Of a stretch of 64,000 nt of DNA, positions 59,539 through 64,000 are shown one piece after another. Within the stretch, counting starts at the first letter, position 1; each line of letters begins with the position of its first letter. Under the pieces are notes generated by a model. That model was not told the DNA's origin and searched no databases. It was given only the letters and a program-made list of their open reading frames with translations. The translations under genes were made by a program, and so were the position numbers. This DNA is from Streptomyces sp. NBS 14/10. GTDB lineage: Bacteria; Actinomycetota; Actinomycetes; Streptomycetales; Streptomycetaceae. Location: NCBI RefSeq assembly GCF_002224125.1, contig NZ_NCSM01000057.1, positions 244,856 to 308,855 of the forward strand, in the 5' to 3' direction.

Positions 59539-60924
59539 GTGATCAACGGTCAGATCTCCTTCTGGATGCAGGACACGGCCGCCTCCGCACGCCCCGAGCG
59601 CCCGCCTCTGGACGGGGACACCACGGTCGACGTGTGCGTCGTCGGCGCGGGGTACACCGGGCTGTGGACGGCGTACTGGCTCCGCCAGGCGCTGCCCGAC
59701 GCGTCGATCCTCGTCGTCGAGGCCCGCCACGCGGGCTACGGCGCCTCCGGCCGCAACGGCGGCTGGCTCTCCGGCAAGATGATCGGGCTGACCCGCCATA
59801 TGGCCGAGGGCCCCGGGGGCCGGCAGGCGGTGGTCGAACTGCGGCGTGCGGCGGTAGACGCGCTGGACGAGATCCTGAACATCATGACCGACCACGGCAC
59901 GGACGTGGACGCCGTCCACGGCGGCTATCTGACGATCGGCCGCACCCCTTCAGAACTGGCCCGGCTCCGGGCGACGGTGGCCGCCGAACGCGACTGGGGC
60001 ATGGCCGAGGACGACGTACGGCTGCTGTCCGCGGCCGAGACGGCGGACCGGATCAGCATCGACGGCGCACTCGGCGCCCTGTACAGCCCGCACAACGTAC
60101 GGCTGCACCCCGGAAAGCTGGTCACCGGTCTCGCCTCGGCCGTCGAGGCCACCGGCGTCCGGATCGCCGAACGCACCCCGGCCCTGGACATCCGCCCGGG
60201 GCAGGTGCGCACCGCACACGGCACCGTGACCGCCCGCCACATCCTGCGCGCGACCGAGGGATACACGGCGCAACTGCCGGGCCGCCGCCGGGACATGCTG
60301 CCCATGAACAGCTCGATGGTCATCACCGAGCCGCTGTCCGAAGCCGACTGGAAGACCATCGGCTGGTCCGGCGGCGAGGCCCTTTCCGGCGCCCAGCACA
60401 CCTACTTCTACGCCCAGCGCACCGCCGACAACCGCATCGCCCTAGGCGGCCGCGGCCTCCCGTACCGCTTCGGCTCCCGCCTCGACCGCGACGGCCGCCT
60501 GGACAACTGGACCATCGGCCAGCTGGAGGGGGTGCTGCGCGGCCTGTGGCCGGAGGTGCGGTTCAAGCTCGCCCACGCGTGGTGCGGCTCGCTGGGCGTA
60601 CCGCGCGACTGGTCCCCCTCGGTGGTCTGGGACCAGGCCACGGGCCTCGGCCACGCCGGGGGCTACGTCGGGCAGGGCGTAACGGCCTCGTATCTGGCCG
60701 GCCGCACCCTCGCCGACCTCGTCGCCGGCAAGGACACCCGCTACACCCGCCTGCCGTGGTCGGGCCGCACCTCCCCGCGCTGGGAACCGGAGCCGCTGCG
60801 CTGGCTGGGCTCGTACGCGATGTACGGCCTGTACCGGATCGCCGACCTCAGCGAGGGCAGCACCCGCCACGAGCGGACTTCAACGTTTGCGCGGCTGGCG
60901 GACGCGATCACCGGGCGGCACTGA
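59539..60924 (+). CDS. FAD-dependent amine oxidase (DAO family, PuuB-like)
   Basis: 461-residue flavin oxidoreductase. The Rossmann motif is VDVCVVGAGYTGLWTAYWLR (residues 30-49) and the conserved GYGASGRNGGWLSG follows near residue 67, characteristic of the PuuB/gamma-glutamylputrescine oxidase branch of the DAO family. GTG start two bases after the ATPase gene. In the PuuB pathway the substrate is gamma-glutamylated putrescine, yet no PuuA-like ligase is in the window; the enzyme may take another amine or a gene elsewhere may supply the ligase. Confidence 0.9.
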   Translation: MINGQISFWMQDTAASARPERPPLDGDTTVDVCVVGAGYTGLWTAYWLRQALPDASILVVEARHAGYGASGRNGGWLSGKMIGLTRHMAEGPGGRQAVVELRRAAVDALDEILNIMTDHGTDVDAVHGGYLTIGRTPSELARLRATVAAERDWGMAEDDVRLLSAAETADRISIDGALGALYSPHNVRLHPGKLVTGLASAVEATGVRIAERTPALDIRPGQVRTAHGTVTARHILRATEGYTAQLPGRRRDMLPMNSSMVITEPLSEADWKTIGWSGGEALSGAQHTYFYAQRTADNRIALGGRGLPYRFGSRLDRDGRLDNWTIGQLEGVLRGLWPEVRFKLAHAWCGSLGVPRDWSPSVVWDQATGLGHAGGYVGQGVTASYLAGRTLADLVAGKDTRYTRLPWSGRTSPRWEPEPLRWLGSYAMYGLYRIADLSEGSTRHERTSTFARLADAITGRH

Positions 60925-61639
60925 GTTCATCGGGCGCGGAGGCCGGACGGTACGTGGTCACCAGCAGCGTGGCGGCGGCGCGCGGCCCATCGGTGGTGGC
61001 GGGCAGTACGTCGACGCTGGTCCGGGTGAACCCGGCCGCGTCGAGCAGCGTGGTCCACACCTGCCCCTGAAGCACCCAGCGGCGCATTGTGGCCGCCTCC
61101 CCCTGTGGTGTCTTCGCCGGAATGTCGGCGGCCACAACCTCGGACTGGGCGGGCGCGCCGCCCACGTAGTGGGCGAGGGTGGAGAACACCAGCCGCCCAC
61201 CGGACCGCAGCGCGCCGGCCGCCGCCGGCAGCAGTTCGCGCGGGTCGGTGAAGTCCAGCGCGCCGAAGACGCTGTACAGCACGTCATACGTATCGGCCCG
61301 CTCCCGCAAATGGGTCACGCCGTCGGACTGCACGATGCGCAGCCGCGGTGCGAGGTGGCCGTACAGGTCGGTGGCCATCGCGCACTGCGCGGGCGAGGCA
61401 TCGACGGCGACGATCCGGGCGGGCTGCTGACGGTCCGCCAGGTGCGCGGCCTGCCGGGCCGCTCCGGCGCCGAGGTCGCCGACGCACAGCCCGGTCAGGT
61501 CGCCGAGGACTTCCGCGCCAGGGCCGGCGTCCTGGCTCCAGATCCAGCGGAAAGCCTCAGGGACGGCCCGGTCGTGGTCGGCGCGGGTGCGGCCGTAGTG
61601 GTGCCAGAGGTCTGCGCTGGTGGTCGTCACCCGTCCCAT
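60908..61639 (-). CDS. Class I SAM-dependent methyltransferase
   Basis: 243-residue methyltransferase: motif I GLCVGDLGAGAARQAAHLA (about residues 50-68), VAVDASPAQ post-motif, and VLYSVFGALDFTDP. Substrate unknown. It converges with and overlaps the last 17 bp of the amine oxidase gene. Three small genes precede it with 4-bp overlaps among them and a 42-bp gap before this gene, so one operon from 62591 is likely. Confidence 0.88.
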   Translation of the reverse strand: MGRVTTTSADLWHHYGRTRADHDRAVPEAFRWIWSQDAGPGAEVLGDLTGLCVGDLGAGAARQAAHLADRQQPARIVAVDASPAQCAMATDLYGHLAPRLRIVQSDGVTHLRERADTYDVLYSVFGALDFTDPRELLPAAAGALRSGGRLVFSTLAHYVGGAPAQSEVVAADIPAKTPQGEAATMRRWVLQGQVWTTLLDAAGFTRTSVDVLPATTDGPRAAATLLVTTYRPASAPDELSAAR

Positions 61640-61681
61640 GGTGGCGGCCGCGTCCCGCCAGCGGGCCGGTTCGCCGGAATC

Positions 61682-61966
61682 TCACTCCGGCACGCTCTGG
61701 GCCCGGCCGACCGGCCGGACCGGCAGCGACACACGGGTCTCGGTGGCGTCTGCCTTCAGTACGTCGATGGGCGGGGTCTTGTGGCAGCCGCGGTCACAGC
61801 GGATGGTGAAGAGGAGCAATCCGCGGGTCACGGGCGGTACAGGCGTCAGCCGGACTTCGCCCGGGCCTTCGCAGTAGGCGTGGATCTCGTCAGGCGTGGT
61901 GTCGGGCTCGGTCGTGTACAGCGCGCAGTACGGGGACATGCGCCGGTTGCCGACCGGGACGGTCAC
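61682..61966 (-). CDS. Hypothetical protein, 94 aa
   Basis: 94-residue protein of unknown family, with CDRGCHKTPP suggesting a metal site and beta-rich flanks (GEVRLTPVPPVTRGLLLFTI). GTG start overlaps the stop of the 61-aa gene (GTGA). Confidence 0.65.
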   Translation of the reverse strand: MTVPVGNRRMSPYCALYTTEPDTTPDEIHAYCEGPGEVRLTPVPPVTRGLLLFTIRCDRGCHKTPPIDVLKADATETRVSLPVRPVGRAQSVPE

Positions 61967-62148
61967 CTCGTCTGCCTCTCGCGCTGCAGCCTGACCAGCA
62001 CGTCATACAGGTCGGCGTCGGGGTGCGGTCGTCGGCGGTTGCACTCCGGGCACAGGTGGCGCAGACAGCCGGGCCCGGAGGCCGACGCGCGCAGCACGGT
62101 GATCGGTTCGCGGGTGGGCTTGTCGCAGCGATAGCAGCACTCGGTCAC
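61963..62148 (-). CDS. Small zinc-ribbon protein, 61 aa
   Basis: 61-residue protein with two cysteine pairs, CCYRCDKP and CLRHLCPEC, forming a probable zinc ribbon. GTG start overlaps the stop of the 148-aa gene (GTGA), and its end overlaps the 94-aa gene likewise. Confidence 0.7.
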   Translation of the reverse strand: MTECCYRCDKPTREPITVLRASASGPGCLRHLCPECNRRRPHPDADLYDVLVRLQRERQTR

Positions 62149-62591
62149 CGGGTGGCCCCTTCACGTGGGCCCAGCGCCGCGCTGGTGGCGATCTTCAGCG
62201 CGGCGAGCAGGGCTGCGGGGTCGGTGAGGTGCCGGTCGTGCCGGAGCGGTACGCGCCAGTGGACGCCGGCCCCGGTCGTACGGGCCACCGGTGGCACCTC
62301 GATGTAGGCGGTCGCTCCCCACACCTCGACGGACGGCAGCAGCCTCATGTCCCACTCGGTGGCGGCGCCCGGCTCGATCAGCCAGTACAGCACCCCGTCG
62401 ATCGGATTCTCGATGACCGCGCCCGTTGCCCCGCCGAGCGATTCCAAGGCCGGTCTGCCGATGAAGCGTGGGACGCGCACGACGTCCCATGACGTACCGG
62501 CGGGTTGCAGCTGCGCGCTGTGCCCGCTGGGCGGCGTCCACAGCAGGATGGGGTGGTTGTTCGTCGTCTCCACAGGAGCCCTCGACATCAT
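62145..62591 (-). CDS. Hypothetical protein, 148 aa
   Basis: 148-residue protein of unknown family, first gene of the four-gene operon that ends in the methyltransferase. Beta-rich middle (VENP-type loop IENPIDGVLYWLIEPGAATE) and a C-terminal helical end. Start at 62591 or the adjacent ATG 62588; no strong ribosome site. Confidence 0.65.
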   Translation of the reverse strand: MMSRAPVETTNNHPILLWTPPSGHSAQLQPAGTSWDVVRVPRFIGRPALESLGGATGAVIENPIDGVLYWLIEPGAATEWDMRLLPSVEVWGATAYIEVPPVARTTGAGVHWRVPLRHDRHLTDPAALLAALKIATSAALGPREGATR

Positions 62592-62667
62592 CGGCGATCA
62601 GGCGATTACCGACCGTAAGGGCAACGGGAGCGGGGAAGGGGCAGAGATTCTGCCCCTCGAACCGGGT

Positions 62668-63303
62668 TCAGGCGGCCAGTACGCCGATCTTCACGGCCAG
62701 TGCGGCCGCGCGACGGCGACGCTCCGGAGACTTCGCCTCCGTCTCTTCCAGGACGATGCGGCGCGCATAGCCGTTGTAACGAATCGTCTCCGGCGCGGCC
62801 TCGTACGCCTTGCCCAACGTCGCCAGCGCGGTCTCCGGCTGCCCGTCAAGCTGGTAGCCCCGGGCTTCCTCGATCCTGTGCCGGGCCAGCCGAGGCCGTG
62901 AGGGGATCGCCTTGGCGTCGGCCTTCGCGGCCTGCCGTACGGACTCCGGGCCCGCATGCAGCTCGACGGCGACGGTGACCGCGTGCGCGCCCATGATGGC
63001 CCGGGAGAACGACGTCATGGGGTGGTAGTAGTCGGCGGGGAGCCGCTTGGCCATCTTGCTTGCGGTGTCCCAGTAGCTCCACGCGGTGCCGGTGTCTCCG
63101 CGGCGTGCGGCGGTGTATCCGGCCTCGAACTGCAAGGCGCCTGCGATGGCGCGCACATCGTCTGGCGCGTCCGGCAGGAGAGGCATGAGGTAGCGCAGGG
63201 CCTCCAGGGTGACTGCGTCGGCTGCGTCGAAGTGGGCGGGACCGCTCTCGCGGTGGGCCTGGGCGGCGAGCCAGGCGGCTACACCGATGGCGTGCGGGTC
63301 CTC
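62668..63303 (-). pseudogene. 5'-truncated XRE/TPR regulator
   Basis: The C-terminal, TPR-like part of a helix-turn-helix regulator. Reading is open from about 63303 (EDPHAIGVAAWLAAQAHRES) through GYTAARRGDTGTAWSYWDTA to the stop at 62668. The normal N-terminal helix-turn-helix and about 200 residues are missing; upstream sequence belongs to the SDR gene. An ATG at 63186 could still express 172 residues. The break coincides with the truncation of the SDR gene, indicating one deletion event. Confidence 0.75.
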
Positions 63304-63707
63304 GCTTCGAGCATGTCGAACATGGGGCGCACCGATTCCGGGGTGGTCTCTGCCGCGGAGGTGAACCCCATCGCCTTCAGGTCGGGCACCTGGCCGGCCA
63401 CATTGGGGAAGGTGGGGGCCGGGCTGTAGGAGAGCACGCCGATCCGCCCGAGTTCCCCGGCGGCCGTGTGCAGCGCGGCAGTCAGGCCCGCGGCGTCGGT
63501 GACGTCGGCCGGGTAGGCGCGGACGGTGACGCCCTCGGCGGCGAGAGCGTCGGCGATGCCCTGCAGCTTGCCGGCGTTGCGGGAGATCAGGGCGACGGGG
63601 TGCCCGGCGATGCCGAAGCGGTGGGCGATCGCGCGGCCCAGTCCCGGGCCGGCGCCGATGACCGCGACCGTGGGGGGCGTGGAGGGTGTGGATGGTGTGG
63701 AGGGCAT
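63279..63707 (-). pseudogene. 3'-truncated short-chain dehydrogenase/reductase
   Basis: 142 residues remain of an SDR, normally about 240. The Rossmann start VAVIGAGPGLGRAIAHRF and the strand YPADVTDAAG are intact, but the frame leaves the family after VRPMFDMLEA and ends in seven unrelated residues, so the catalytic Ser-Tyr-Lys part is absent. The end overlaps the truncated TPR regulator in another frame. The N-terminus has an STP repeat (STPSTPSTP). Divergent from the HxlR gene, which probably once controlled it. Confidence 0.8.
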
Positions 63708-63783
63708 GGCTCTACCGCTTGCTTACGATGAGTGCGTAGCCCCACGGTAGGTATGTATAGACGTCCTTACAAAAGGCACATTG
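63708..63783. promoter_or_regulatory. Divergent promoter, SDR remnant / HxlR gene
   Basis: 76 bp, AT-richer than its surroundings, with GGTAGGTATGTATAGAC near 63750 holding a possible TATAGA -10. Expected to carry the HxlR operator; I cannot define it. Confidence 0.4.
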
Positions 63784-64000
63784 ATGTTCGCAGAGCACAC
63801 CACTGATCCTGAGCATGCCGCCGCCCCCGCCCCGCATCCGTGCGAGTCCTGGCCCGACAACGGGCGCGGGTTCCGGGAGACCCTCGACCGGATCGGCGAC
63901 AAGTGGTCGGTCCTGGTCATCGGGATCCTCAGCCAGGGCCCCCTGCGCTTCGGCACGCTGCACCAGCGGGTCCCGGGGGTCTCCCAGCGCATGCTCACCC
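63784..64000 (+). CDS. HxlR-family regulator (3' end outside window)
   Basis: First 72 residues of an HxlR regulator: the family start CESWPDNGRGFRETLDRIGD, then DKWSVLVIGIL, GPLRFGTLHQRVPGVSQRML. ATG 63784 has AAAGG about ten bases upstream. Open at the window end. Confidence 0.92.
   Translation, partial: MFAEHTTDPEHAAAPAPHPCESWPDNGRGFRETLDRIGDKWSVLVIGILSQGPLRFGTLHQRVPGVSQRMLT

Overview
The window is high-GC actinobacterial chromosome, almost certainly Streptomyces or a close relative. The supporting signs are very high third-position GC, long open antisense frames, GTG/TTG starts, ATGA/GTGA overlaps between operon genes, many XRE/DUF5753, DUF397 and DUF6879 genes, CHAT/nSTAND/STK conflict-type genes, and rare TTA codons confined to accessory genes (the pattern expected of bldA control).

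Layout. 1-6.8 kb: a fructan-type carbon locus with a sugar ABC transporter (two permeases, Tat-exported binding protein) divergent from a Tat-exported GH32 fructanase; the divergent promoter carries two copies of one operator. A Tat-exported bicovalent-FAD (BBE-like) oxidase follows. 6.9-12.99 kb: small regulatory genes: a DUF6879/XRE operon, a 53-codon Asp-Gly-rich peptide translationally coupled to a protein-isoaspartate-methyltransferase (PIMT) homologue (an imiditide-like RiPP candidate), an XRE-DUF397 pair, and a chain of four overlapping small genes. 13-35.2 kb: a large conflict or signalling island. It has a minus-strand operon of membrane and exported proteins (vWA-like lipoprotein, a coiled-coil membrane protein, a cysteine-hydrolase fold lacking catalytic residues), a 4Fe-4S radical-SAM-type protein, a macro-domain protein, a coupled operon of Ser/Thr kinase, coiled-coil protein, ClpB-type AAA+ ATPase and zinc-ribbon/FHA protein, and a convergent operon of a 2389-aa double-CHAT protein, a small helical protein and a RES-domain protein.

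35.3-42.3 kb: a NarL-type two-component system facing a MacB-type ABC exporter, with the same 18-bp palindrome upstream of both, then a decayed ATPase fragment and a D-Ala-D-Ala carboxypeptidase. 42.3-46.1 kb: serine hydrolase/TetR pair and gdhA. 46.2-53.7 kb: an XRE-nSTAND-WD40 protein with 14 WD40 repeats, an exported protein of unknown function, a PQQ-type propeller protein and an SpoIIE-type phosphatase. 53.8-60.9 kb: IclR and XRE-cupin regulators beside a polyamine-type ABC importer and an FAD amine oxidase. 60.9-64 kb: a small methyltransferase operon, a deletion scar joining a truncated XRE/TPR regulator to a truncated SDR gene, and the start of an HxlR regulator.

How the genes may work together (inference). 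In the island, kinase and FHA protein suggest phospho-signalling feeding a remodelling ATPase, with CHAT proteases and a RES NAD-degrading domain as candidate effectors and the macro protein as an ADP-ribose reader. A near-perfect 60-68 bp palindrome occurs at both 12.6 and 46.1 kb, so it looks like a dispersed repeat. No rRNA, tRNA, CRISPR array or intact insertion sequence was seen.
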